Below, piece after piece: positions 18,150 to 26,356 of a stretch of 64,000 bases of DNA (positions are counted from its first letter, which is position 1; each line of letters opens with the position of its first letter). The stretch spans positions 286,474 to 350,473 of the forward strand of contig NZ_PNYA01000003.1 of assembly GCF_002879885.1 (NCBI RefSeq), in the 5' to 3' direction. This DNA comes from Trinickia dabaoshanensis (GTDB lineage Bacteria > Pseudomonadota > Gammaproteobacteria > Burkholderiales > Burkholderiaceae). Position numbers and translations under genes: made by a program. The notes beneath the pieces were generated by a model. That model worked only from the letters and a program-made list of their open reading frames with translations, was not told the origin of the DNA and did not search any database.

Positions 18150-18836
18150 ATGCGACTCCTTCTGATCGAAGACGACCGCCCTATTGCGCGCGGCATCCAA
18201 AGCAGCCTCGAACAAGCCGGGTTCACCGTCGACATGGTTCACGACGGGATCTTTGCCGAGCAAGCACTCACGCAAAACCGCCACGAACTGGTCATCCTCG
18301 ATCTGGGTCTGCCCGGCATCGACGGCATGACGCTGCTCTCGCGCTTTCGGCAGTCGAACCGTCATACGCCCGTGATCGTGCTGACGGCGCGCGACGAGTT
18401 GAACGATCGCGTGCAAGGGCTCAATGCCGGCGCCGACGACTACATGCTCAAGCCGTTCGAGCCGGCCGAGCTCGAAGCGCGGATTCGCGCCGTCATGCGC
18501 CGCAGCGGCCCGCATAGCGATATTCCGCGTCCCGAAGTGTCGCTCGGCGGCGTACGTCTGTCGGGCGTCGATCGCCGCATCTTCAACGATGACAAGCCGC
18601 TCGAGCTCTCCCCGCGCGAATTCGCCGTACTCGAGATGCTGCTGATGCGCCATGGCCGCGTCGTCAGCAAAGCGCAACTGCAGGATCATTTGACGCATTT
18701 CGGCGGCGATCTCGGCGATACGGCGATCGAAGTCTACGTGCACCGGGTGCGCAAAAAGCTCGAAAACTGCCGCGTAGAGATCGTGACGGTGCGCGGTTTC
18801 GGCTACCTGTTGCAGGAAATCCGCCAAGCCTCGTGA
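18150..18836 (+). CDS. OmpR-family response regulator (TctD/QseB-like)
   Basis: The 228-residue protein has a receiver domain with acidic pocket (EDD at 7-9), phosphoacceptor Asp51 (VILDLGLPG), Thr79 and Lys101 (KPFEPAELEAR). A winged-helix DNA-binding domain follows, ending in DTAIEVYVHRVRKKLENCRVEIVTVRGFGYLL. It is followed after 94 bp by its sensor kinase. The family includes PmrA, QseB and the tricarboxylate regulator TctD; the partner kinase favours TctD-like. Confidence 0.93.
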   Translation: MRLLLIEDDRPIARGIQSSLEQAGFTVDMVHDGIFAEQALTQNRHELVILDLGLPGIDGMTLLSRFRQSNRHTPVIVLTARDELNDRVQGLNAGADDYMLKPFEPAELEARIRAVMRRSGPHSDIPRPEVSLGGVRLSGVDRRIFNDDKPLELSPREFAVLEMLLMRHGRVVSKAQLQDHLTHFGGDLGDTAIEVYVHRVRKKLENCRVEIVTVRGFGYLLQEIRQAS

Positions 18837-18930
18837 CCTATTCGGGCCTGGGCCGCCGGCGCCTCGCCGGTGGGCCTGGGACCGCTCGCGCATCGCGTCC
18901 TTTCCATCTCGTTCGAGACGACCCGCCACC

Positions 18931-20403
18931 ATGCAGCACGCCGCCGCGACCAGCTTGCGCCGCTCGCTTTTGCGCCGGCTCGCCGCGCCGCTCTCCATGC
19001 TCGCGCTGATGAGCGGCCTCATCGCCTATTGGCTCGCGTGGCAATACACGCAGCACGTCATCGATCGCTCGTTGGCCGATCTCGCGACCGCCATCTCCAA
19101 GCAGGTTCAGATCGCGGGCCCGAATGCCCGTTCGACGGTGCCCCCACTCGCGCAAGCGATGTTCTCCGATCCGAGCGACCAACTGATTTATCGCATCAGC
19201 GACGGCGAACATGAAATCGCGGGGCAAGAGGCGCTGCCCTTGTTCGGTACGCGAGTGCGCGAGCAACGCGCCGCCTATGTCTTCGAAGCGCAATTCGAAG
19301 GCATGCACGTGCGCGTGGCGCAAGTACGGGTCATCCAAGCCGCCGGCAATCCGATCATCGTGGAAGTGGCGCAGCCGTTGCGTCATCGCTACCGCATCGC
19401 GGCCGAATTTCTCGTCGCGATCATGATGCCGCTGCTGTTGCTGCTGTTCGCGGGATGGGGCATCGTTTGGCGCGTGGTCAATCAGCAACTCAATCCTTTG
19501 ACCGCGCTGGCCGATTCCCTCAATCGACAAACGCACATGTCGCTCGAGCCCGTCGACGAAACCTTCGTGCCGATGGAGATTCAACCGCTCACGAGCGCCA
19601 TGAACGCATTGGTCGTCAGGCTGAAGACGGCGCTGGATGCCCAGCGTAAATTCATCGCCGACGCCGCACACCAGCTACGCACACCGCTCACGGCCGTCAA
19701 ACTCCATGCGGAACAGGCCGCCAACGCGCGCGATCCGAATCAGACGCTCGTCGCGGTACACGAGTTGCGCGCCGCGGCCGATCGCGCCGTGCGGCTCTCG
19801 AATCAATTGTTATCGCTCGCTCGCGCGGAGCCCGGCGCACAGGCTGCACGCTTCGCCGAATTCGATATCGCCTCGCTCGCCTTCGAGACGGGGGCCGAAT
19901 GGGTGCCGCGCGCGTTGGCCGCGCACGTCGATCTCGGCTATCAGCGATTGGACTGCTCCGCGCAAGACAAGCCGCTCATCGTACGCGGCAACCCGGTACT
20001 GCTGCGCGAGGTCATTGCGAACTTGCTGGACAACGCGCTCAAGTACCTGCCGGCGGCAAGACCGGACGGCAATGTCACCGTGACGGTGAGAGAAACGGCC
20101 GATGAACACGGCGCGTGCGTGGCCGAGATCGCCGTCGAGGACAACGGCTCGGGCGTACCGGCCGGTTTGCAGGCCGATTTGTTCAAACGATTTTTTCGGG
20201 GCGACCGTCAAGACACGGCCGATCCCGGTGTCGAATCCGGTGCGGGCTTGGGCCTGGCGATCGTGCACGACATCATGAACCTGCACGGCGGCAGCGTGCG
20301 CTATGAAGATGCGGCCGGCGGCGGCGCGCGCTTCGTCTTGCGCATCCCGCTGGCGACCCCGGCGAGCACGAGCCCGGACACCGCACAGGCGGCGCACTCC
20401 TAG
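18931..20403 (+). CDS. sensor histidine kinase, TctE-like
   Basis: This 490-residue membrane kinase has a first membrane segment near residues 19-36, a periplasmic domain of about 120 residues resembling the 2CSK_N domain, and a second membrane segment near 157-180. The H-box contains His247 (FIADAAHQLRTPL), the N-box Asn368 (ANLLDNALKYL), and the G-boxes DNGSGVPAG and GAGLGLAIV. It phosphorylates the response regulator encoded just upstream. TctE relatives sense citrate or other carboxylates, but no transporter of the tctCBA type is next to it, so the signal is unknown. Confidence 0.93.
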   Translation: MQHAAATSLRRSLLRRLAAPLSMLALMSGLIAYWLAWQYTQHVIDRSLADLATAISKQVQIAGPNARSTVPPLAQAMFSDPSDQLIYRISDGEHEIAGQEALPLFGTRVREQRAAYVFEAQFEGMHVRVAQVRVIQAAGNPIIVEVAQPLRHRYRIAAEFLVAIMMPLLLLLFAGWGIVWRVVNQQLNPLTALADSLNRQTHMSLEPVDETFVPMEIQPLTSAMNALVVRLKTALDAQRKFIADAAHQLRTPLTAVKLHAEQAANARDPNQTLVAVHELRAAADRAVRLSNQLLSLARAEPGAQAARFAEFDIASLAFETGAEWVPRALAAHVDLGYQRLDCSAQDKPLIVRGNPVLLREVIANLLDNALKYLPAARPDGNVTVTVRETADEHGACVAEIAVEDNGSGVPAGLQADLFKRFFRGDRQDTADPGVESGAGLGLAIVHDIMNLHGGSVRYEDAAGGGARFVLRIPLATPASTSPDTAQAAHS

Positions 20404-20427
20404 CTCGGATGCGCCGCGCCGCGAGAC

Positions 20428-20922
20428 TCAACCCTTACCGTTCTTCTTGCCGTTCTTCTTGCCGTCCTTTTTGCCGGGCTTCGGAGCGAGCATCGTCCCA
20501 CGGCATTTGCGCGCGCCGCACCGGCATGCGTATTCGTCTTTGAGCTTCTTCGTTTGGCGCGCGTCGATCACGAGACCGTAATCGTAAAAAAGCTCCTCTT
20601 CGGCCGCGATATCGCGCAGCGCATGGATGAACACGCGGCCATCGACCTCCTCCGCTTCACAATTGGGCGCGCACGAGTGGTTGATCCAGCGCGCGCTGTT
20701 GCCGTTCACCTTGCCGTCGATGACGCGGCCGTCCTCAAGGGCGAAGTAGAACGTGTGATTCGGTTCGGCCGGGTTATGCGGATGCCGTCGCAACGCTTCC
20801 TTCCACGAGATGCGCTCACCTTTGTATTCCAGCAGACGCTCACCCTCCTTCAGCGGCACGGCGGCAAACACACCCTTGCCATGCACGCCGGACTGGCGCA
20901 CGACCAACTTGCGTGAACTCAT
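20428..20922 (-). CDS. SET-domain protein-lysine methyltransferase with basic tail
   Basis: The 164-residue protein is a compact SET domain. The AdoMet and catalytic motifs are present: GKGVFA (16-20), RWINHSCAPNCEA (79-90, the RxxNHSCxPN motif) and ELFYDYGL (110-117). A post-SET cysteine cluster follows (CRCGARKC, 133-140), normally binding zinc with the NHSC cysteine. The C-terminus is a lysine-rich tail with three KKDG/KKNG repeats (151-164), similar to nucleic-acid-binding tails. SET proteins methylate lysines of histones or, in bacteria, of ribosomal or histone-like proteins. Bacterial examples are known in Chlamydia, Legionella and Burkholderia. Its target here is unknown. Confidence 0.9.
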   Translation of the reverse strand: MSSRKLVVRQSGVHGKGVFAAVPLKEGERLLEYKGERISWKEALRRHPHNPAEPNHTFYFALEDGRVIDGKVNGNSARWINHSCAPNCEAEEVDGRVFIHALRDIAAEEELFYDYGLVIDARQTKKLKDEYACRCGARKCRGTMLAPKPGKKDGKKNGKKNGKG

Positions 20923-20988
20923 CGATAAATCCTCAGATAAACCTGGGTGCCGCGGGCAAGCGGCAGTACGTTTTCGATCGCGGGATGG

Positions 20989-21015
20989 AAAACGCGGCGC
21001 CGAAGGGGCGCCGCG
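20989..21015 (-). terminator. intrinsic terminator after the glutamine amidotransferase gene
   Basis: CGCGGCGCC (20993-21001) pairs perfectly with GGCGCCGCG (21007-21015) over a 5-nt loop. On the minus strand the loop reads CCTTC and the stem is followed by TTTT. It lies 93 nt beyond the stop at 21108 and upstream of the SET gene. Confidence 0.75.
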
Positions 21016-21107
21016 CTAGGCAGTAACGTCGTCGACGTCACAAAGCGCCAATCGTACACGCGGACGGTAACTTCGTTCAACGTCGCGCGAACGAATTTGC
21101 ATCTTCT

Positions 21108-21827
21108 TTATCCGTTGCCGGCGGCAATCGTGTCCAGCCACTCGCCGAACGTCTCGTGCGCCGCCCGTTCCAGCGCCGGGCCGAAACGCTCCGTATCCGC
21201 GCGCAGCCGTATCGCGTCGATGCCCGGCGTCGTCGCTATCTCGCTCGCATGTCCGATCAGCCAGCGCTCGAAACGATCGGCGCGGATTTCGGGATGACAT
21301 TGAAAGGCCAACACGTTCGAGCCCCAAGCGAATGCCTGGTTCTCGCACGCGGTGGTGGAAGCGAGCCGGACGGCGCCGGACGGCAAATCGAACGTATCGC
21401 CATGCCAATGCAACATCGAGGTGCGGGAGCCGTCGAGATGCCGCACGGGCGAGTGCCGGCCGGCTTCGGTCAACGTGAGCGGCGACCAGCCGATTTCCCT
21501 TTGCGGCGCCGCGTGGACGCGTGCCCCGAGCACACGCGCGATCAACTGCGCGCCCAAGCAGATGCCGAGCGTCGGCAGGCCCGCTGCGATACGCTTTTCC
21601 AGCAATGCGAGAAGCGGCTTCAAGGTGGGATACGAGAGATCGTCGTAAGCGGCGATCGGACCGCCGAGCACCACGGTCAGCGCCGGACCCTCGGGCCTAG
21701 GCGCCTCGACCCGAGCCAGACCGACGTCGAGATAGCGCACCGACCACGCGCGCTCCCCGAGCACGGGTTCGAGCGTGCCGAGATCCTCGAAATGAACGTG
21801 GCGGATGGCAAGCGCTTCGCGATTCAA
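21108..21827 (-). CDS. class I glutamine amidotransferase-like protein
   Basis: This 239-residue protein is a stand-alone GATase domain with the nucleophile Cys90 in LGICLGAQL and the His178/Glu180 of the triad in FQCHPEIR. It resembles the GMP-synthase-like amidotransferases annotated as glutamine amidotransferase (YfeJ-like), with the oxyanion strand VVLGGPIAAYDD. The predicted start is TTG with a GGGAGG ribosome site a few bases upstream. No synthetase partner is adjacent; such proteins may act as gamma-glutamyl hydrolases. Terminated by the hairpin at 20993-21015. Confidence 0.87.
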   Translation of the reverse strand: MNREALAIRHVHFEDLGTLEPVLGERAWSVRYLDVGLARVEAPRPEGPALTVVLGGPIAAYDDLSYPTLKPLLALLEKRIAAGLPTLGICLGAQLIARVLGARVHAAPQREIGWSPLTLTEAGRHSPVRHLDGSRTSMLHWHGDTFDLPSGAVRLASTTACENQAFAWGSNVLAFQCHPEIRADRFERWLIGHASEIATTPGIDAIRLRADTERFGPALERAAHETFGEWLDTIAAGNG

Positions 21828-21939
21828 CGACCCCTCCCGGCGAAGATGGACTGACCGGGAACACGGACCGGCCTCTCATTCGTTTGCAGGAACATAAAGA
21901 CGGCACACCCGCGCACGGGCGGATGTCGGCCCAAGCCGC

Positions 21940-22587
21940 TTACGCGGCGCTTTGCGCGAAGATCTTCCAGGTCTTCTTTTGGGTCAGCGAGTCGGCTTCT
22001 TCATGAAGCGGGCAATCGAGCCGCAACTGCGCATCGCCGATCGGCATCTCGAGCGCCGCGCACCGATGCGGGGCTTTCTTGGGATTTTTGCTGGCTTCGA
22101 AGTGCTTGCACGTCACGCACATACGATGCGTGGGGATATCGCCTTGAACTTCCAATTGGCGAATCATCTTGATCATCGTGCGGTAGAAGACGGCTTGTTC
22201 CTCGTCGCGCAGCGTGCCGATGGCCTCCGCCAAAAAATCGGGCCACTGCTGTGCGCGCTTGGCCGCGGTGCGGCCGCGAGAGGTGAGCTTAACGGCGAGC
22301 GCCCGGCCGTCCTCGGTCGTGCGCCGCTTTTCGATGAGGCCCTTCGCTTCGAGCGTGCTGACGGCGTCGCTCGTCGTGGCGGCCGTGAGCGCCGTTTCGC
22401 GAGCGATCTCCCCGAGCCGCAGCGGATTCTTGCGCTGCATGAGCAACACGAGGATCTCACCTTGCGTAGGCGTAAGCCCTGCGCTTTCAGCCCATTCCCA
22501 CGCTTGGCTGCGCATCGCCGTGCTTAAGCGTAGCAAGCCGTGGGTCACGCGCCCGGTAGCCTGCTCTCCGTATACACCTTCGCTCAT
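21940..22587 (-). CDS. MarR-family regulator with four-cysteine C-terminal tail
   Basis: The 215-residue protein has a MarR winged helix (about 30-110) with AKGLIEKRRTTEDGRALAVKLTSRG, the typical wing. It is longer than most MarR proteins (~145 aa). The extra C-terminal ~60 residues hold Cys157, Cys160, Cys176 and Cys192, in the pattern C-x2-C-x15-C-x15-C with HRMCVTCKHF and DCPLH. This could bind zinc or an iron-sulfur cluster, or sense redox state. It stands alone, upstream of the origin-like region; targets unknown. Confidence 0.9.
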   Translation of the reverse strand: MSEGVYGEQATGRVTHGLLRLSTAMRSQAWEWAESAGLTPTQGEILVLLMQRKNPLRLGEIARETALTAATTSDAVSTLEAKGLIEKRRTTEDGRALAVKLTSRGRTAAKRAQQWPDFLAEAIGTLRDEEQAVFYRTMIKMIRQLEVQGDIPTHRMCVTCKHFEASKNPKKAPHRCAALEMPIGDAQLRLDCPLHEEADSLTQKKTWKIFAQSAA

Positions 22588-22861
22588 AGTCTTTGTTCGC
22601 TATTTCGCAATTGACAGCATGCTGCTGCTGATTCGGTTGCCTGCTCGCGCCTTGCCTCGCAGCGCCCCGGCAGCCCCGTCGGACGGCTCGCATCGTGCTC
22701 GCGCGTGCCGATTTTACTATTTCAGAAGCGCCCCGACCGTCGGCGTGTAATTCCGCCCTTCCGAGGACGATCGCCACAGGCCAGCATCAGCGCATTTGTT
22801 TTACATCGAAGCCGCGTCACGGATGTGACTTTCGACCCGACAGACGCGCCATTTTAAGCGA
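22588..22861. other. intergenic region upstream of the MarR gene
   Basis: It carries the MarR gene promoter region (minus strand) and then runs into the origin-like module beginning near 22862. No small gene or clear promoter could be supported. Confidence 0.4.
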
Positions 22862-23144
22862 CGAGGAAAAATAGTACAGCTAAGTTATTCAGTGGTCGTT
22901 GTGGACAAGCTATGTATAACTACTCTGGACGATTGTGCGTCATTTCTGGATAACGTCGGACCAAAATGAAATGCCGCTTGAGTTGCCCCGAGCTCATACC
23001 AGTTCCACACCCGAGAACCATGCGGTTATGGTTTTTGCAGGTGGTTGAAGCGTCGAGGAAAAATGAAGTTTTCCACAGACGCTTGCACCCCTTGTTAACT
23101 ACTACTACGTATGTATACGTGTAAACGTAAACAAACTAAACCCC
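22862..23144. other. oriC: origin-like module A (DnaA-box cluster, part of candidate oriC)
   Basis: This AT-richer region has several 9-mers one mismatch from the DnaA box TTATNCACA: 22900-22908 (as TTGTCCACA on the minus strand), 22911-22919 (TTATACATA), 22945-22953 (TTATCCAGA) and 23069-23077 (TTTTCCACA, plus strand). CATGCGGTTAT (23019-23029) is followed after 39 nt by TTTTCCACA and after another 14 nt by TTGTTAACTACTACTACGTA and alternating TA/GTAAAC sequence. GAGGAAAAAT occurs at 22863 and 23055. The same order and spacings recur inverted at 26055-26169. The right edge runs over the stop codon of the ligase gene. Origin function is inferred, not shown. Confidence 0.6.
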
Positions 23145-24254
23145 ACGCCATCGGAGGCACTGCTGACGAACGGCTTCGTGCAACGACTTCTCTTTTGCAA
23201 CGACGCTGCGTAGCCATGTTGCATCGTTGACCTGCCCTTGTGCGATGCCGGCTATTTCGCGCAATGCGGCGGAAGAATGAAGCGCTTCGCCATGCGGCTC
23301 GATCACGCGGAGCGTCTCGAGGATGTCCTCGAATATCGGCCGGCGCTCGCCCGTTTGCGGATTGATGCAAGTGCCCCCGAGCCCGAAACGGCACGCTTCG
23401 AAACGGTTGAACGTGTAGACGAGGTAGTCGTCCTCCTTCGGTACGAACGGCCGATCGAGCAGCAAGTGCCGCGCGAGCGTCTGGATGTACGAAGCGATCG
23501 CCGCGGCACGGTCCACGGACAGCGGTGTGTCCATCACGCGAACTTCGATCGTGCCGAATCCCGGCTTGGGGCGAATGTCCCAGTAGAAATCTTTCATGCT
23601 GTTGACGACGCCTGTCGCCACCATCTTCGAGAAATACTCTTCGAAGCCGGCCCAGGTCAGCACGAACGGCGCGCGGCCCGACAACGGGAACGCGAATACC
23701 GAGTTCAGCCGCGCGGAATGAAACCCGGTGTCCACACCCTGCACGTAGGGCGAGGACGCCGACAGCGCAATGAAATGCGGAATGAATCGCGACATGGCGT
23801 GCAGCAGGAATAACGCGCTGTCCGGATCGGGGCAGCCGATGTGCACGTGTTGGCCGAAGACGGTGAATTGCTTGGCCAAATACCCATAGAGCTCGGACAG
23901 GTACTGAAAGCGCGGCGCATCGAAAATCTGCCGTTCGCTCCATTGCTGGAACGCGTGCGTACCGCCGCCGGCGAGCCCCACGTTCAATTGATCGGCCGCC
24001 GCGACGAGCGTATCGCGCAGCGTGCGCAATTGCGAGAGCGCTTCCTCGTGCGAATTGCAGATGCCCGTGGACAGCTCGATCATGCTCTCGGTGATTTCGG
24101 GCGTGATGTTGCCGGGCACCTTTTGATCTTTGACGAGCCGCATCAGATCGGAGGCGGCCTTCGTGAGATCGTAATCGTGCGTGTTGACGACCTGGATCTC
24201 GAGCTCGACGCCGAACGTGAACGGTTTTGAATTGATAAACGGTTCGAGTGCCAT
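23136..24254 (-). CDS. ybdK: YbdK-type carboxylate-amine ligase (glutamate-cysteine ligase family 2)
   Basis: This 372-residue protein belongs to the GCS2 family: [13 protein letters not shown] is the conserved N-terminal metal/ATP motif, with [37 protein letters not shown] and [10 protein letters not shown] further on. The start at 24254 is chosen because AGAAGGA sits about 7 nt upstream; an ATG at 24278 has no ribosome site. E. coli YbdK shows weak glutamate-cysteine ligase activity. A full class I GshA is encoded at 47-48.7 kb, so this gene is probably not the main glutathione enzyme. It follows the antiporter gene by 42 bp on the same strand and may be co-transcribed. Confidence 0.92.
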   Translation of the reverse strand: MALEPFINSKPFTFGVELEIQVVNTHDYDLTKAASDLMRLVKDQKVPGNITPEITESMIELSTGICNSHEEALSQLRTLRDTLVAAADQLNVGLAGGGTHAFQQWSERQIFDAPRFQYLSELYGYLAKQFTVFGQHVHIGCPDPDSALFLLHAMSRFIPHFIALSASSPYVQGVDTGFHSARLNSVFAFPLSGRAPFVLTWAGFEEYFSKMVATGVVNSMKDFYWDIRPKPGFGTIEVRVMDTPLSVDRAAAIASYIQTLARHLLLDRPFVPKEDDYLVYTFNRFEACRFGLGGTCINPQTGERRPIFEDILETLRVIEPHGEALHSSAALREIAGIAQGQVNDATWLRSVVAKEKSLHEAVRQQCLRWRGV

Positions 24255-24296
24255 GACTTTTTCCTTCTGTTGACCCATTGGGGCTTGCGAGCGGCT

Positions 24297-25499
24297 TTAA
24301 GCGCGCCGCTCGCCGACGAGCGCGAGAGAGCGGTACACGAGCCAAGGCCCGACGAGTTGCAGCACGACGATGGAGCACATGACGACCGCGCGCAGCGTGG
24401 GATCGAAGTTCGGATACAGCGCATAGGTATCGTCGACGAGCAAGTACGCCAGCGCCGACATCGGCGAGAGCGACAAACCGAGCGCCACGCCCTGCTTCCA
24501 ACCGATTCCGCTCGGCTTGGCAAAGGCGAGCACGCCGACGAGCTTCGCGACGAAGCGCGCCACGATCAGCAAGAGCGCCGCGACCCCGCCGAGCGCGATG
24601 TCGCGCCATTCGAAGGCGGTCAAGGTGAGGACGAACAAGATCACCGTCAGCAGCCAGCCCGCGGTGCCGAAATGCACGGGCCAAAGCTGGGGCTTGGCCT
24701 CGAGGTTCTTCACGATGATCCCGGCGGCGAGCAGGCTCAAGATCGTCGAAAGATTGAACAGATGGGCGATCGCGATCGCCAGCAGCACGAGGCCGAACAA
24801 GGCGACGAACGAATGCTCATCCTGCACTTGCATGAAGCGATAGAAGAACATGCAGGCCTTGGCGAGCACATACGCCAGCACGAGCGAGCCGACGAGCAGA
24901 TACAACGGCTGAATGATCGTCGCGAAAACGTTGCCGTAGATCTCCTGATGCAGCCAACCCGAGGCGATCTTCTCGATCACGACCGCGTACATGCTGTTGA
25001 GCGCGGTGAGCGTCAGCAGACGCTGCGTGACTTGGCCTTCCGCGCGCAGCTCCGTCTTCAGTTGGATCACCATGGCCGGCGAGGTCGACATCGCGATCGC
25101 GGCGATCACGGTCGCGACGGCGCCGCCGATGTGCGCCGCCAAGAGCGCCGCCAACACGAGGACGAAGGTTAGCGTCGCCTCGGCCAAGCTCGACGCGACG
25201 AGCCAAGGGTTGCGGCGAATCCAGCGCAGATCCAGGCGGCCGCCGAGCTCGAACAGGAGCAGGCCCAAGGCCACGTCGAGCAACAGGCGCAAGGTACCGC
25301 TAGAGCTCGCGTCGATCGTGCCGAGGCCGGCCGCGCCCGCGATGAGTCCGATCACGGCATAGCCGGAGATCCGCGGAAGGCGCCAGGCTCGATAGCAGAG
25401 TTCGCCCAGCAAGCCGGCAACCAGTAAGGCCAGCCCGGCCCAAAAGACGGCATCGGGCACGAAAGGCCAATGCGGGAGGAACGAAAACGCCGATTTCAT
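24297..25499 (-). CDS. cation:proton antiporter (CPA2/KefB-like membrane domain)
   Basis: The 400-residue protein is almost wholly membrane, with about 12 hydrophobic segments. The family segments FELGGRLDLRWIRRNPWL and STSPAMVIQLKTELRAEGQVTQRLLTLTALNSMYAVV match the Na+/H+ exchanger fold of the CPA2 family. It lacks the cytoplasmic RCK/TrkA-N and glutathione-binding domains of full KefB/KefC, so it is a membrane domain only. It would exchange K+ or Na+ for protons at the inner membrane. It is co-directional with, and 42 bp upstream of, the YbdK-type ligase. Confidence 0.9.
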   Translation of the reverse strand: MKSAFSFLPHWPFVPDAVFWAGLALLVAGLLGELCYRAWRLPRISGYAVIGLIAGAAGLGTIDASSSGTLRLLLDVALGLLLFELGGRLDLRWIRRNPWLVASSLAEATLTFVLVLAALLAAHIGGAVATVIAAIAMSTSPAMVIQLKTELRAEGQVTQRLLTLTALNSMYAVVIEKIASGWLHQEIYGNVFATIIQPLYLLVGSLVLAYVLAKACMFFYRFMQVQDEHSFVALFGLVLLAIAIAHLFNLSTILSLLAAGIIVKNLEAKPQLWPVHFGTAGWLLTVILFVLTLTAFEWRDIALGGVAALLLIVARFVAKLVGVLAFAKPSGIGWKQGVALGLSLSPMSALAYLLVDDTYALYPNFDPTLRAVVMCSIVVLQLVGPWLVYRSLALVGERRA

Positions 25500-26054
25500 C
25501 TGATAGCTGCTCCTTTACGGATAAGCCGCGCAAGGCGGTAGCCTCGGTCGCGGCGCATTCTCGTGGCTTACTTGTCCGGTTTCGCGGCGAGGTGCCGCAA
25601 CGCGGACGGAAACGATGGTGCCGACGGTTCGGCGGTGGCCGACCGTGGCGATGACGAAACGCGCCGAAATCGACGCGCGGCGCCGAGCGCTCAGGCAGAG
25701 CGCGGCGCGTGCCCGGCACGACGCAATGGGAGACGGCAGCGCTAGCGGCCCGCTCGCGCTAGCCGGACAAGCCCTGACCGCCCCCGTGGACGCGGCGCAC
25801 GCACGGTGCGCCGCCATGCAACTGGTGCAAGAGGAACACGGATTGTGCCATAGCTTGCTGACAACTCCCACGATTCATCGTCCATTTGCATTTATCTCGG
25901 TATAAACGACATGTGATTTCGTAATGCGGAGGAAAAATGGCCGATTTCTCCTTGCGTTTGGCTTGCAAATCAGGGTTCGGACAGACGACTTGGCTTGACT
26001 TTCCATGTTCGGATTCTTGGACAGCACTGGGCCGGCGGCGTGCGTGGTTAGATA
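25500..26054. other. intergenic region upstream of the antiporter gene
   Basis: The left part must hold the antiporter promoter. From about 25870 the sequence becomes AT-richer and contains a third GAGGAAAAAT (25929-25938), matching copies at 22863 and 23055. No gene could be supported here. Confidence 0.45.
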
Positions 26055-26314
26055 GGGTTTACTGTTTACATATGTATACGTAGTAGCAGTTAACAAAGGG
26101 GGCACAATTCTGTGCACAACCCTTGTTTACGCAGCCGTATCAAGACCTTAGGAAATGCATAACCGCATGTGCAGGGTGTGCGGGGCCGATGGGTTTCGAG
26201 GCATAACTTTGCGCGTTTTTCGGCGCGGCTCGAGTTGTCCCGTATACGTCCACATCGAGCTCACACGAATTTCATCCACGATTCGCCCGCTTATCCACAT
26301 GTGCCGGTGGATAA
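26055..26314. other. oriC: origin-like module B (inverted copy of module A, part of candidate oriC)
   Basis: Read on the minus strand, CATGCGGTTAT (26159-26169) is followed after 39 nt by TTGTGCACA (26111-26119) and after 14 nt by TTGTTAACTGCTACTACGTA and GTAAACAGTAAACCC (to 26055). The spacings are identical to module A. An exact DnaA box TTATCCACA lies at 26291-26299 and a one-mismatch box (TTATCCACC, minus strand) at 26306-26314. The CTACTACTA-type triplets beside a DnaA box resemble the DnaA-trio unwinding element. The stretch lies immediately upstream (3' side) of mnmC and has no coding potential. Confidence 0.65.
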
Positions 26315-26356
26315 CTTGGCGGATGAGGCCGACAGCGCGTCCATTGCGGCAGTAGG

